Positions 15,943 through 25,061 are shown, counted from the first letter of the stretch. The stretch: DNA of 64,000 nucleotides from Pigmentiphaga daeguensis (GCF_039523035.1 NZ_BAAAEN010000001.1:62001-126000), one strand, 5' to 3'. The notes: a model not told the origin generated them from the sequence alone. Numbers and translations are program-made.

Positions 15943-17073
15943 ATGACTGAATCCGCTCTTGCGCCCCTGGCGCAGACGCCCCTGCATGACCTGCACCTCG
16001 AGCTCGGGGCACGCATGGTCCCCTTCGCGGGGTACGCGATGCCGCTCCAGTACCGCGACGGGATCCTGAAGGAACATCTTCATACGCGGGCCAGGGCAGG
16101 TTTGTTCGACGTATCGCACATGGGCCAGATCCGCCTGTCCGGGCCGCAGGCGGCCGCGGCGCTCGAGACCCTCGTGCCCGTCGACATCGTCGATCTGCCC
16201 GCAGGCCAGCAGCGCTACGCCATGTTCACCAACGAGCGCGGCGGAGTGATGGACGACCTGATGGTGGCCAACGCCGGCGATTCGCTGGTCCTCGTCGTCA
16301 ACGCGGCCTGCAAGGAGCAGGACATCGAATACCTGCGCCACCGCATCGGCGAGCGCTGCGGCGTCGAGGTGCTGTCCGATCGCGCCTTGCTGGCGATCCA
16401 GGGACCGGCGGCCGCGCAGGTGATGGCCCGCCTGGCGCCCGAGCTCGCCTCGCTGCTCTTCATGTCGGTCGCCACCGTGGAATTGCTGGGCGTCGAGTGC
16501 CTGGTCAGCCGCTCCGGCTACACCGGCGAGGATGGCTACGAAATTTCGGTTCCCGCCGATGCCGCCGAGCCATTGGCCCGGGAACTGCTCGGGCACGAGG
16601 AAGTCAGGCCGGTGGGCCTGGGAGCCCGGGATTCGCTGCGGCTCGAGGCCGGCCTGTGCCTTTATGGCCATGATCTCGACGCCGCGACCACCCCCGTCGA
16701 GAGCAGCCTGCTCTGGGCGATCTCGAAGGCGCGCCGGGCCGCGGGCGCCCGGGCGGGCGGCTACCCGGGGGACGAGACGATCCAGGCGCAGATCGAACAG
16801 GGCGTGGACCGCAAGCGCGTCGGGCTGCTGCCGCGCGAGCGCACGCCAGTGCGTGAAGGCGCCGTACTGCTTGACGAACATGGCCATCCGGCCGGTTCGG
16901 TGACCAGCGGCGGCTTCGGCCCGACGCTCAACGCACCCTGCGCGATGGGCTATGTGAACACCGGTCTTGCACAGCCGGGAACCGTCCTGCAAGCGATGGT
17001 GCGCGGCAAGGCCGTGCCGGTCGAAGTGGTCCGCATGCCGTTCGTCCCGCAGCGGTATTACCGCGGTGGCTGA
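15943..17073 (+). CDS. gcvT: Aminomethyltransferase, glycine cleavage T protein
   Basis: A 376-residue tetrahydrofolate-dependent enzyme that releases ammonia from the H-protein-bound aminomethyl group and makes methylene-THF. Conserved features are the N-terminal LHDLHLELGARMVPFAGY, FDVSHMGQI, and the folate-binding segment SRSGYTGEDGYEI. It is the last gene of the operon, 14 bp after sdaA. The order H-P-sdaA-T differs from the T-H-P order of E. coli. Confidence 0.95.
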   Translation: MTESALAPLAQTPLHDLHLELGARMVPFAGYAMPLQYRDGILKEHLHTRARAGLFDVSHMGQIRLSGPQAAAALETLVPVDIVDLPAGQQRYAMFTNERGGVMDDLMVANAGDSLVLVVNAACKEQDIEYLRHRIGERCGVEVLSDRALLAIQGPAAAQVMARLAPELASLLFMSVATVELLGVECLVSRSGYTGEDGYEISVPADAAEPLARELLGHEEVRPVGLGARDSLRLEAGLCLYGHDLDAATTPVESSLLWAISKARRAAGARAGGYPGDETIQAQIEQGVDRKRVGLLPRERTPVREGAVLLDEHGHPAGSVTSGGFGPTLNAPCAMGYVNTGLAQPGTVLQAMVRGKAVPVEVVRMPFVPQRYYRGG

Positions 17074-17201
17074 GCCCGCCGCCGCGGGCGGGCACGTTTA
17101 CGGAAAATATACGGCGCTCCCCGGTTTTTGAACGAGGAATTTATACGCTTTTCGGAATACTGGTGGCCGGTCATGTCTATCACCCTTTTCAAGTGGAAAA
17201 C

Positions 17202-17909
17202 ATGCGGCTCATCCTTGTTCTTTCCCGCGGCAGCCTTGCCGTCCTGGGTTGCGCGGCCTTGCTGGCCGTCTTGCCGGGCGATGCCCGTGCGCAGTGGACG
17301 GGCAGCGCGGCCCTGACCTCCGACTATGTGTGGCGGGGGTCGTCGCAAACGCGGGAGCGCCCCGCCGTGCAGGCCGGCGTCCGATACACCCACGAATCGG
17401 GGCTGTATGCCTCGGCGTGGGGGTCCACGGTGAAATTCAAGCCCGACAACGGCGCCTACACCGAGTTCGACCTCGCCGCCGGCTGGGCAGGAAGGCTCGC
17501 GCCGGACTGGGCGCTCGATGCCTATTTCCTCCGTTACCAGTATCCGTCGACGCAGGGGCATCCGAACTGGAACGAAGTCAATTTCGCCGTGACATGGCGC
17601 GATCGCTACTGGCTGGCCCTGGGGCATTCGAACAATGCCATGGCCAGCCGCACGGCCGGCACGTATGCGCTGCTGGGGGCGCGTCATCCCCTGGGCCATA
17701 CGTGGCGTGTCGAAGCCGCGCTGGCCCGCTATTTCCTGGATGACGCGTATGCCGACAGTTACACCCACGCCTCGGTGGGCGCGGTGTGGGCGTTCAAGCC
17801 TCCCTTCGAGTTGCGGCTGACCCTGCATGGAACCGACGCGGCGGCCCGGCGGCTGTTTCCGGGCATGGCCGGCACGCGCGGCGAGATCGCGCTGCAGGCC
17901 GCGTTCTAG
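17202..17909 (+). CDS. TorF-family putative outer-membrane porin
   Basis: A 235-residue exported beta-barrel protein. A Sec signal (RLILVLSRGSLAVLGCAALL...DARA) is followed by the family hallmark GSAALTSDYVWRGSSQT, and the C-terminus ends in Phe (LQAAF), as outer-membrane barrels do. Substrate is unknown. The ATG at 17202 is chosen because it starts the signal peptide; an upstream in-frame GTG at 17163 would add 13 polar residues. It lies 128 bp after gcvT and is probably a separate unit. Confidence 0.8.
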   Translation: MRLILVLSRGSLAVLGCAALLAVLPGDARAQWTGSAALTSDYVWRGSSQTRERPAVQAGVRYTHESGLYASAWGSTVKFKPDNGAYTEFDLAAGWAGRLAPDWALDAYFLRYQYPSTQGHPNWNEVNFAVTWRDRYWLALGHSNNAMASRTAGTYALLGARHPLGHTWRVEAALARYFLDDAYADSYTHASVGAVWAFKPPFELRLTLHGTDAAARRLFPGMAGTRGEIALQAAF

Positions 17910-17942
17910 GATCTGCGTGGGGCTTCTTCCAAGGGGAAGGGC

Positions 17943-18536
17943 CTAGGCCAGGTCTCCACGTTTCTCGATGATGCGGGAGACCAGCCCATAGGCCACGGCT
18001 TCTTCCGCCGGCATCCAGTGGTCGCGTTCGATATCCGCCAGCACCCGCTCCAGGGCCTGCCCGCTTTCGCGCGCGATGACGCGGGCGATGCGTTCGCGCG
18101 CCTTGACGATCTCGCGCGCGTGGATGGCGACGTCGCTGGCCGTGCCGCCCATGCCGCCGCTGGGCTGGTGGATCAGGAAGCGGGTCTGGGGCAGGCAGAA
18201 ACGCCGCGCGCGGGGCGCGCCGAGGTAGAGATGGGTGGCGGCGCTGCCCACCCAGCCGGTGCCTATCATGTTGACCGGCGCGTCGATGAAGCGCACCACG
18301 TCGTGTATCGCGTCGCCCGACTCCAGGTGGCCGCCGGGAGACGAGACGATCATGTTGATGGGCGCGTCGGATTCCGAGTCCAGCGCCAGCAGGCGCCGCA
18401 CCGTCTCGGACGCCGTGGTGTCGGTGATGGTGCCGAACACCAGCACCGTCCGTGTCCGGAACGCCTTTTCTTCTAGGAAGGCGCTGTTCTGTCCGGGCGC
18501 GGTTCCGGAAGCGTGATCGGGATCGTTGGCAAACAT
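17943..18536 (-). CDS. ClpP-family serine protease paralogue
   Basis: A 197-residue ClpP homologue. The catalytic triad can be read: Ser in GWVGSAATHLYLGA, His in RFLIHQPSGGMGG, and Asp in IERDHWMPAEEAVAYGLV. The N-terminal 25 residues (FANDPDHASGTAPGQNS) are unlike the propeptide of housekeeping ClpP. No tig, clpX or lon is beside it, so it is not the main clpP locus; it may form mixed or separate complexes. It is convergent with torF and divergent from the sigma-factor gene. The chaperone partner is unknown. Confidence 0.85.
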   Translation of the reverse strand: MFANDPDHASGTAPGQNSAFLEEKAFRTRTVLVFGTITDTTASETVRRLLALDSESDAPINMIVSSPGGHLESGDAIHDVVRFIDAPVNMIGTGWVGSAATHLYLGAPRARRFCLPQTRFLIHQPSGGMGGTASDVAIHAREIVKARERIARVIARESGQALERVLADIERDHWMPAEEAVAYGLVSRIIEKRGDLA

Positions 18537-18591
18537 CGGAGGCTCCTTTTCGTGTTAGGTTCTGCTGGTAAACGAACGAGCCGCCCATAAC

Positions 18592-19356
18592 GTGACATCC
18601 CTGATCTCCTCCCATCCCCTGGCAGACGACAAGGCGCTGCGCAAGCGATTGATCGCACTGGCCCGACGCTGGCTGGCGCACGGCGGCGAAGCGGAAGACC
18701 TGGTGCAGGACGCCTATCTGCGCACCGCCGGCGGCGCCTTGCCGCCGACCCAGGCAGGCCGGGAGGCGTGGCTGGTGACGGTGCTGCATCATCTGTGCAT
18801 CGATTTCCTGCGCCGCCAGGGGCGGTACCAGGCCGTCCTCGCGCAGGCGGCCGAAGCGGCGCCGGGGGAGCCGGATGGAGACTGGCCGCAGCGGCTGGCC
18901 GATCAGGCCCAGCGCGTGGAGGCGGCCTTGCTTCACCTCTGCCGGACGCTGGCCCCCGGCGATGCGGCGGCCGTCCTGTTGTACGAGGTATTCGGGTTCA
19001 GCCATGCCGAGCTCGGTTCGCTGGCCGGGCGCAGCGAGGAAGCTTCCCGCCAGCACCTGCATCGCCTGCTCAGGCGGCTGCGGTCCAGGCTGCCCGTCGA
19101 TCACGGCCCGGATGAGGACGGGCAGGAAGATACGGCGTACCTGTTCGCGCTGTGCCGCCATGCCCTGGCCCGGCGCGACCCCGGCGGGCTCATTGCGGTG
19201 CTGCGCGCCTGCAGGCCGCAGATGATGGCGGCGCTAGCGAACATCGGCGACGGCGAATGGAAGGATGTGGCGGGTTCCGGCGCAGCAAGGCAGGTTCATA
19301 TGCGCAACCTGCTGGCCTGGGCGATCCCGGACGAAGCATTCGTGCACTGCGGTTGA
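18592..19356 (+). CDS. ECF-type RNA polymerase sigma factor, solitary
   Basis: A 254-residue sigma-70 family protein. Region 2 spans about residues 12-75 (EAEDLVQDAYLRT; AWLVTVLHHLCIDFLRRQGRY) and region 4 about 115-165 (AVLLYEVFGFSHAELGSLAGRSEEASRQHLHRLLRRLR). A C-terminal extension of about 85 residues lacks an obvious SnoaL-like domain. It starts with GTG at 18592. No anti-sigma gene is adjacent; the extension may be regulatory (inference). Target promoters are unknown. Confidence 0.8.
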   Translation: MTSLISSHPLADDKALRKRLIALARRWLAHGGEAEDLVQDAYLRTAGGALPPTQAGREAWLVTVLHHLCIDFLRRQGRYQAVLAQAAEAAPGEPDGDWPQRLADQAQRVEAALLHLCRTLAPGDAAAVLLYEVFGFSHAELGSLAGRSEEASRQHLHRLLRRLRSRLPVDHGPDEDGQEDTAYLFALCRHALARRDPGGLIAVLRACRPQMMAALANIGDGEWKDVAGSGAARQVHMRNLLAWAIPDEAFVHCG

Positions 19357-19366
19357 TCGGCGGGCG

Positions 19367-19744
19367 CTAGCGCATTTCCCGGATCGCGTCGACACGGTCC
19401 GGATAGAACGCCAGATACCCGGCGATCTGCGCCACGGCGGGGTGCGGCGACTCGTAGCTCCACACGGCATCCGTGGCGCGCTCGCCACCGGCAGGGATGC
19501 TGTAGTACGTGCAGTCCCCCTTGTAGGGGCAGTAGGTGGTGTGCGCGGTGCGCTCGAGCAGCGTCATGTCGGCGTCCTGGCGCGGCACGTAGTGCACCGG
19601 TGGATAGACGGCCTCGTGCAGCGTCAGCGCACGGCGCGTATCGGCCACCGTGCGGCCGCCGGCCGTGACGACGATGCGCGCCGGGTTCGGCGTGATCGTG
19701 ATCGGATGGTCCGGGCCGGGAATCTTGACGGGCTTGTCGGCCAT
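19367..19744 (-). CDS. DUF427-domain protein
   Basis: A 125-residue protein of the DUF427 family, a beta-tent fold of uncertain function found in many bacteria. Visible features are VVTAGGRTVADTRRALTLHE, YPPVHYVPRQDADM, and the Cys-containing YCPYKGDCTYYSI. The start at 19744 overlaps no gene. It is convergent with the sigma factor (10-bp gap) and follows the LuxR-type regulator on the same strand. Confidence 0.85.
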   Translation of the reverse strand: MADKPVKIPGPDHPITITPNPARIVVTAGGRTVADTRRALTLHEAVYPPVHYVPRQDADMTLLERTAHTTYCPYKGDCTYYSIPAGGERATDAVWSYESPHPAVAQIAGYLAFYPDRVDAIREMR

Positions 19745-19768
19745 GGCTTGCTCCAGATGGATGGTCGG

Positions 19769-20911
19769 TTATCGACGATGGCCGCCGGGCTCCAGCCGGG
19801 CCAGCAGTTCGGCCCGGTTGCCGGCGCCCAGGCGGTTGTAGAGCTGGCGGCGGTGATAGACCACGGTGTTGGCGCTGATGCCCAGGCGCCTGGCGATCTG
19901 CGACTCGGGCACGCCGCGCGCCAGCCAGTATGCCAGCTCGTGCTGGCGCGGCGGCAGCCGCAGCGCCCCCAAGGCCGACCATAGCCGCAGGCCGCGCGGC
20001 ACGCGCTGCGTGATATGGATGCCGATGGCTTCCCCATCGCCCGAGGCCGCCGCCAGGTGCGTGGCCCGCAGCGAAAACCAGCCGTGGGCATTGTGCAGTT
20101 CGTGTCGCGGCGGGGCGCAGTCCGCGCCTGCCCGTGGCGCCAGCCGCTGCACCAGCGATTGCAGGGCAGGAGGCAGCGCGGCGCCTCGCCGCCAGCGCCA
20201 GCCGAACGCAAGCGGCATGAGGGCTTCGGCGTCGGGGGAAATCCACAAGGGCCGGCCTTGCGGGGTGGCGACCAGCAGGCCCTGGCGATGGATTTCGCTG
20301 TCCTGGGCGTCGAGCTCGCCCGGCTGCAAGGCATGCGCCAGATGGGGTTCCAGCCGGGCCAGCGTTGCGATTTCTTCCGGCCGGAAGGGGGGCGCGCCGG
20401 GCGGACGGAAAAGGAAAAGCATGCCTATGCCCTGGCCTTGCGGCGCGCGCAGCGCCAGGCACAGCCAGTCGGCCACCCGCGCGGGGCGCATCACGACGTT
20501 GTAATAGTCGCTGCGCCGTAGGTCCACATGGGACGCCCGGAGCATCTGGCCCATGGTGCGCGGGCCGTGGCCGTGGAGCACGATGTCGCGGGCCGCGCGC
20601 AGGCTGTTGTGGAACATCTCGTTCTCGCTGCGCAGGATGCGCGGATCGAAATGTTCAGGCACCGAGGCCTGCACGTCGGCATCCTCCATATGTGCTTCCA
20701 GCTCGCCATTGCCGTCCGGGTAGAAATAGCCGCCCGACTCGAATCCGATGAGCGGGTGCATGGCCTCCAGCATGGGCTGGATCAACTGCGGGCCGCCCAC
20801 GTCCAGGCAGGCCAGCTGGTGCAGGCGAGCGAGGGCTTGGCCGGTCGGGCGAGGCGATGACATGGCGGGTGGCGACAATGGGGATTCCTGATCGTACCCG
20901 AGCCGCGGCAT
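19769..20911 (-). CDS. LuxR-type HTH transcriptional regulator
   Basis: A 380-residue regulator. The C-terminal 60 residues form a GerE/LuxR HTH (LPPRQHELAYWLARGVPESQIARRLGISANTVVYHRRQLYNRLG). The N-terminal 300 residues are not a recognised acyl-homoserine-lactone or receiver domain; a GAF/PAS-like sensor is possible (MLFLFRPPGAPPFRPEEIATL resembles GAF-linked sequences). The start is uncertain: an internal ATG at residue 17 (about 20863) is an alternative. Its target is unknown; the DUF427 gene directly downstream is one candidate. Confidence 0.75.
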   Translation of the reverse strand: MPRLGYDQESPLSPPAMSSPRPTGQALARLHQLACLDVGGPQLIQPMLEAMHPLIGFESGGYFYPDGNGELEAHMEDADVQASVPEHFDPRILRSENEMFHNSLRAARDIVLHGHGPRTMGQMLRASHVDLRRSDYYNVVMRPARVADWLCLALRAPQGQGIGMLFLFRPPGAPPFRPEEIATLARLEPHLAHALQPGELDAQDSEIHRQGLLVATPQGRPLWISPDAEALMPLAFGWRWRRGAALPPALQSLVQRLAPRAGADCAPPRHELHNAHGWFSLRATHLAAASGDGEAIGIHITQRVPRGLRLWSALGALRLPPRQHELAYWLARGVPESQIARRLGISANTVVYHRRQLYNRLGAGNRAELLARLEPGGHRR

Positions 20912-21017
20912 CCCGGCATCCCCGTGCGTCGGTCACGACACCCTACCCGGGCAGGGTGGGGTAGAGGGGGAAGGGTTTGGTTAGTCTGCCGGGGTTTTTC
21001 CCAAGGTATGTATCGCC

Positions 21018-21452
21018 ATGTCGCCAAGCACCCGTTTCCTTTCCCTGGCGGCCGCCTCGGCCGTCATCGTCCTGAGCGCCTTGCTCGCCGCGGACCCCGC
21101 GCAGGCCGCCGACGGCACGGATCCGGCGCGTTTCCGCCTGACTCCCGCCTTGCTCGACCGCATGGACGCGGTGGCCGCCGAACTGAAGAACGTGAAAGCC
21201 GCCGACGACGATGACGACGACGCCGAGTCGGTCGAGGACATCGCGCGCAAGCTCGAGGCCCAGCCGCGCGTGCGCGCCGCCCTGGCCCGCCAGCGGCTGA
21301 CCGGCAAGGAATACGCCACCGCGATGCTGGCGGCGCTGCATGCCGGCATGTACCTGGCCACCGAACGGGCCGCCGGCCCGCAGGGTCAAGCCTCTTTCAC
21401 ACCCGAGCAACGGGCGAATATCGAGGTGATGCGCGCCCGCCGGAAGAACTAG
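21018..21452 (+). CDS. Exported hypothetical protein with an Asp run
   Basis: A 144-residue protein with a clear Sec signal peptide (FLSLAAASAVIVLSALLAADPAQA, cut about residue 30). The mature part is helical and contains a run of six Asp at about 63-68, then LTGKEYATAMLAALHAGMYLA. No known domain. It stands alone between the LuxR-type gene and tRNA-Cys. An Asp-rich loop could bind cations, but there is no direct support. Confidence 0.65.
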   Translation: MSPSTRFLSLAAASAVIVLSALLAADPAQAADGTDPARFRLTPALLDRMDAVAAELKNVKAADDDDDDAESVEDIARKLEAQPRVRAALARQRLTGKEYATAMLAALHAGMYLATERAAGPQGQASFTPEQRANIEVMRARRKN

Positions 21453-21608
21453 CGCAAGCCCGCAAGGGCGGGGCGGGCACGCGCCTCGCACACAAGCGCA
21501 GCTTCGTGTAGAATAGCGGGCTCTTTCCAGCACAAGCCCCTTGCATGCGAAATCATGCAAGAACCATGGGGCGGAAAAGGAAAGATGAATGCGAACCTTG
21601 TTCGCCAT

Positions 21609-21682
21609 GGCGCGTTAGCAAAGCGGTTATGCACCGGATTGCAAATCCGTTGAGGGCGGTTCGACTCCGCCACGCGCCTCCA
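21609..21682 (+). tRNA. tRNA-Cys(GCA)
   Basis: 74 nt with CCA encoded. Acceptor GGCGCGT pairs with ACGCGCC, the discriminator is T, the anticodon loop TTGCAAA gives GCA, and the T arm is GGCGG-TTCGACT-CCGCC. All stems close. A TAGAAT-type -10 element lies about 95 bp upstream. Confidence 0.96.
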
Positions 21683-21693
21683 GGTTCACCGAC

Positions 21694-21727
21694 AATCGCC
21701 GTTCCCGCAAGGGGCGGCGATTTTCTT
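21694..21727 (+). terminator. Intrinsic terminator of tRNA-Cys
   Basis: AATCGCCGTTCCC / GGGGCGGCGATT stem-loop with GCAA loop, followed by TTTTCTTTT, 12 bp after the tRNA. Confidence 0.85.
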
Positions 21728-21800
21728 TTGTGCGTTCCCGTGTTCACGGGGCGACCGATCGAGAGAAGCAGCTCCCGGGGATTCCTGTTTTTAAATGAAA

Positions 21801-21819
21801 ACATTTATCATTATGATTC
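21801..21819 (+). promoter_or_regulatory. Fur-box-like site
   Basis: The reverse strand reads AATCATAATGATAAAT, which shares the ATAATGATAA core of the Fur consensus (GATAATGATAATCATTATC). It lies 10-30 bp before the TonB-receptor start, where a Fur operator would be expected. The surrounding DNA is strikingly AT-rich. Confidence 0.55.
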
Positions 21820-21828
21820 GCAAATTTT

Positions 21829-23332
21829 GTGACCCACCATTTCTACCCGAGAGCGATTTTGCACACTCCTTCTCATCAGGATCGCCACGCCGATCACGCC
21901 CGCCTCGCATGCCTGCGTCGTTCCGCCCTCGTCCTGGCGCTGTCCCTGGCTTTCGCGGCCCAGGCCGCTGCCGCCGATACCTCCGCCAGGGACCAGGACA
22001 AGACGCCGGAAACCGCCCAGCAGCTTCCCACCATCTCCGTCACCGCGACGGGCGAATCGGCCACGCTCCATGACCTGGAAGCGCCGGTCAATGCCGGTGC
22101 GCTGGGCAGCCTGACGCAGCTCGAGACGCCGTTCTCGACCACCGTGGTCACGCGCAGCGACCTGGACGACCGGCCCATCGTCAAACTTGGGGACCCGCCG
22201 CAGCGAGTCGGTGCTGTTCCTGACGGACAGCGGCGGCAACTACCAGGACTACCGGTCGGACTACGCGGAGCGTTATGCCTACGACCAGTGGCAAGCCATG
22301 GTGCAGGGAGGTTTCGCGACGGGCGCGCTGGAACACCAGGTGGTGCTGGGCGCGTCCTGGCAGCAGCAGAAGAACGACTACAGCCTGAACAGCGTGTATC
22401 AGCAGATGGGCACGGGGTCGCTGGGGTCGCGGAACGTCATTGCCTACCATCCGCAGGGCGGGCTCGACTTGTACCGGGCCGGCGAGATCACGCAGAAGGC
22501 GCTGTTCGCCAGTGATACCGTCAAGCTGTCGGATCGCTGGTCGGTGCTGGCGGGCGTGCGCTACACCAGGTTCAGGCAGGAAGGCTACACGCCGGACGGC
22601 GCCACGTCGGCGCTGTATGACAAGAGCAGCGTGACGCCCACGGTGGCGGTGATGTTCAGGCCCGATGCGCAGACCATGACCTATGCCAGCTATGTCGAGT
22701 CGCTGGAGCAGGGCGCGACGGTGGGCAATGCCTACGTCAACCGCGGCCAGACGCTGGGGCCGCTTACCAGCAAGCAGTACGAGGTGGGCATCAAGACCGA
22801 GCGCAGCGGCTGGGCCGCCACCGCCGCCTTGTTCCGCATCGAGCGCGGCGCCGAATATGCGAACGCCGGCAACGTGCTGGTGCAGGATGGCCTGTCGGTC
22901 TACCAGGGCCTGGAACTGGGGGCCTCGAAGCGGGCGGGGGCGTGGACCGTGGGCGGCAACCTGATGCTGCTGGATTCGGAATATCGCAAGGGCTCGGACT
23001 ACAACGGCAAGCGCGTCGCCGGCGCGCCGCGCTTCGTCGCGGCGGGGCAGGTGGTCTACAGCGTGCCGCAGGTGCAGGGGCTCAAGCTGCGGGCCGATCT
23101 GAAGTACACCGGCAGCACGATGCTGCGTCCGGCCAACGACGTGAAGGTCTCGGGCTATACCATCGTCAATGTCGGCGCCAGCTACGAAACCCGCCTGGGC
23201 GGCTATGACACGATCTTCCGCGCCGCCATCACCAACCTGGCCGACAAGCGCTATTGGGAATTCCAGTACGCGGACTATGTGAAGCCGGGTTATCCGCGTG
23301 CGCTGGCCCTGGGGATGACGCTGAAATTCTGA
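21829..23332 (+). pseudogene. TonB-dependent siderophore receptor, internally deleted and frameshifted
   Basis: The first frame (21829-about 22190) encodes a signal peptide (ALVLALSLAFAAQAAAA), a TonB-box-like region and the start of the plug (PFSTTVVTRSDLDDRPIVKLGD). The second frame (about 22187-23332) encodes the C-terminal barrel, ending in the normal YADYVKPGYPRALALGMTLKF terminus. Most of the plug and the first barrel strands are absent, and the two parts are in different frames. A complete receptor is about 700 residues; this retains about 490. The deletion joins near 22187-22200. The Fur-like box upstream fits a former iron-uptake role. Neither part can work alone. Confidence 0.85.
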
Positions 23333-23511
23333 ACCGGCCGCTTATGCGTTTTTTGTCGAACGAACGCAGTGGTTAATAAGGAAATAGAATATACATAGGA
23401 AAAATGCGTCGTTCCCGGCGCCGGGCGTTTGCCCCATACTGCGATGTTACAGTGGCGGCCAAGGTGCTTCCGCCCCATGCCGGGCGGGGGCCAGCCGCCT
23501 CGTCTTTTTCT

Positions 23512-24360
23512 ATGAATCCGAATTCTTCCTCTCCTTCCGCACCGCCGCTGATCCGGCTCGAAGCGGTCAGCAAGACGTTCAAGCTGCCCGACGGGCGGGT
23601 GTTCGAGGCCGTGAAGTCCGTGTCGCTGGACATGGCCGAAGGGCGCATCTTCGGCCTGATCGGCAAGAGCGGCGCCGGCAAGTCGACGCTGCTGCGCATG
23701 ATCAACCTGCTGGAGCGCCCGGACACCGGCCGCGTGCTGGTGGACGGCCGCGACCTGACGCGGCTCTCCAAGCGCGAGCTGCGCGAGACCCGGCAGGGCA
23801 TAGGCATGATCTTCCAGCAGTTCAACCTGCTGCAGAACGCCAGCGTCTACGAGAACGTGGCTTTTCCGCTGAAGCTGCATGGCAACCGCAGCCGGGCCGA
23901 GATCGAGGCCCGCGTCCAGGAGTGCCTGGCCGTGGTGGGCCTGACCGACAAGCTGCACAACCATCCCGCGCAGTTGTCCGGCGGGCAGAAGCAGCGCGTG
24001 GCGATCGCGCGCGCCCTGGCGCCGCATCCCAAGGTGCTGCTGTGCGACGAGCCGACGTCGGCGCTGGATACCGAGACCACGCGTTCGGTGCTGGACACGC
24101 TGCGCGAGATCAACCAGCGGCTGGGCGTGACCATCATCATCGTCACGCACGAACTGCACGTGGTCCATGCCTTGTGCGACCACGTCGCGGTGCTCGAGAA
24201 CGGGCAACTGGTCGAACGCTTCGACGTGGGCGACCAGGCCACGCCGCGCCTGAGCGCGCTGGGCCGCGAACTGGCCCAGGAGCAGGTGCGTGAAGACATC
24301 CTCAAGGAACACGCCGCCCGCATCGCCCAGGCGGCGGAACCGACTACCCGGGCCGCATGA
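23512..24360 (+). CDS. metN: Methionine ABC transporter ATP-binding protein
   Basis: A 282-residue ATPase driving uptake of methionine. Walker A GKSGAGKST, Q-loop MIFQQFN, signature LSGGQKQRVAIARAL, Walker B VLLCDEPTSALD. The E. coli protein is 343 residues and ends in a NIL domain that senses methionine; here only about 30 residues follow the ATPase core, so that domain is missing. The start at 23512 is weakly supported (no clear ribosome site). The stop overlaps metI by 4 bp. Confidence 0.9.
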   Translation: MNPNSSSPSAPPLIRLEAVSKTFKLPDGRVFEAVKSVSLDMAEGRIFGLIGKSGAGKSTLLRMINLLERPDTGRVLVDGRDLTRLSKRELRETRQGIGMIFQQFNLLQNASVYENVAFPLKLHGNRSRAEIEARVQECLAVVGLTDKLHNHPAQLSGGQKQRVAIARALAPHPKVLLCDEPTSALDTETTRSVLDTLREINQRLGVTIIIVTHELHVVHALCDHVAVLENGQLVERFDVGDQATPRLSALGRELAQEQVREDILKEHAARIAQAAEPTTRAA

Positions 24361-25025
24361 CCATGTCCGACAATATCCTCGCCATTCTTCCCGAACTCTG
24401 GGTCGCCATCGGCCAGACCTTCATGATGCTGGGCATCGGCCTGGCCGCCGCGATCCTGATCGGGGGCCCGCTGGGCGTGCTGCTGTTCCTGCTGGGACCC
24501 GGGCAGTCGCTGGAAAACCGGCCCGCCTACCTGGTGCTGAGCTGGATCGTCAACACCGTGCGGTCCTTTCCTTTCATCATCCTGCTGGTCGCGCTGGTGC
24601 CGGTTACGCGCGTGGTGGTGGGCACGTCCATCGGCCCGCTGGCCGCGTCGGTACCGTTGTCGGTGGCCGCCATCCCGTATTTCGCGCGGCTGGTGGAGCA
24701 GAGTATCCGCGAAGTGCCGCGCGGCGTGATCGAGGCCGCGCACGCCATGGGCGCTTCCGAACTGCAGATCGTCTGGCGCGTGCTGGTACGCGAAGCCCGC
24801 TCCGGCCTGATCCTGGCGCTGACCGTGCTGGCGGTCAGCTTCCTGTCGTATTCGGCCATCGCCGGCGTGGTGGGCGGAGGCGGCATCGGCGACCTGGCCA
24901 TCCGCTACGGCTACTACCGCTTCCAGACCGACGTCATGCTGCTGACCGTCGCGCTGCTGATCGTATTGGTGCAGATCATCCAGTTCGGCGGCAACGCGCT
25001 GGCCCACCGGCTGGACAAACGCTGA
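24357..25025 (+). CDS. metI: Methionine ABC transporter permease
   Basis: A 222-residue inner-membrane permease with about five membrane segments. It carries the EAA-loop pattern (GVIEAAHAMGASELQIVWRV) and the family signature near SFPFIILLVALVPVTR. Translationally coupled to metN; metQ follows after a hairpin. Confidence 0.93.
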   Translation: MTMSDNILAILPELWVAIGQTFMMLGIGLAAAILIGGPLGVLLFLLGPGQSLENRPAYLVLSWIVNTVRSFPFIILLVALVPVTRVVVGTSIGPLAASVPLSVAAIPYFARLVEQSIREVPRGVIEAAHAMGASELQIVWRVLVREARSGLILALTVLAVSFLSYSAIAGVVGGGGIGDLAIRYGYYRFQTDVMLLTVALLIVLVQIIQFGGNALAHRLDKR

Positions 25026-25043
25026 TCCTTTCTTTCCGTCGAA

Positions 25044-25061
25044 GGCACGGCTGGCCGTGCC
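25044..25061 (+). other. Intra-operon hairpin between metI and metQ
   Basis: GGCACGG-CTGG-CCGTGCC, a 7-bp GC-rich stem without a T run. Such structures between permease and binding-protein genes often stabilise or partly terminate the transcript. Confidence 0.4.

Noticed and set aside
13142..16012. Long open frame (956 codons) on the minus strand across gcvP, sdaA and gcvT.
   Set aside because: High-GC third-position artefact; the product is Arg/His/Pro/Ala-rich without domains, while the plus strand holds proven enzymes.
21829..22515. Independent 228-codon gene at the start of the TonB receptor.
   Set aside because: Only the first 120 codons resemble the receptor; after the join the frame is out-of-frame barrel sequence. 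It is treated as part of the pseudogene.
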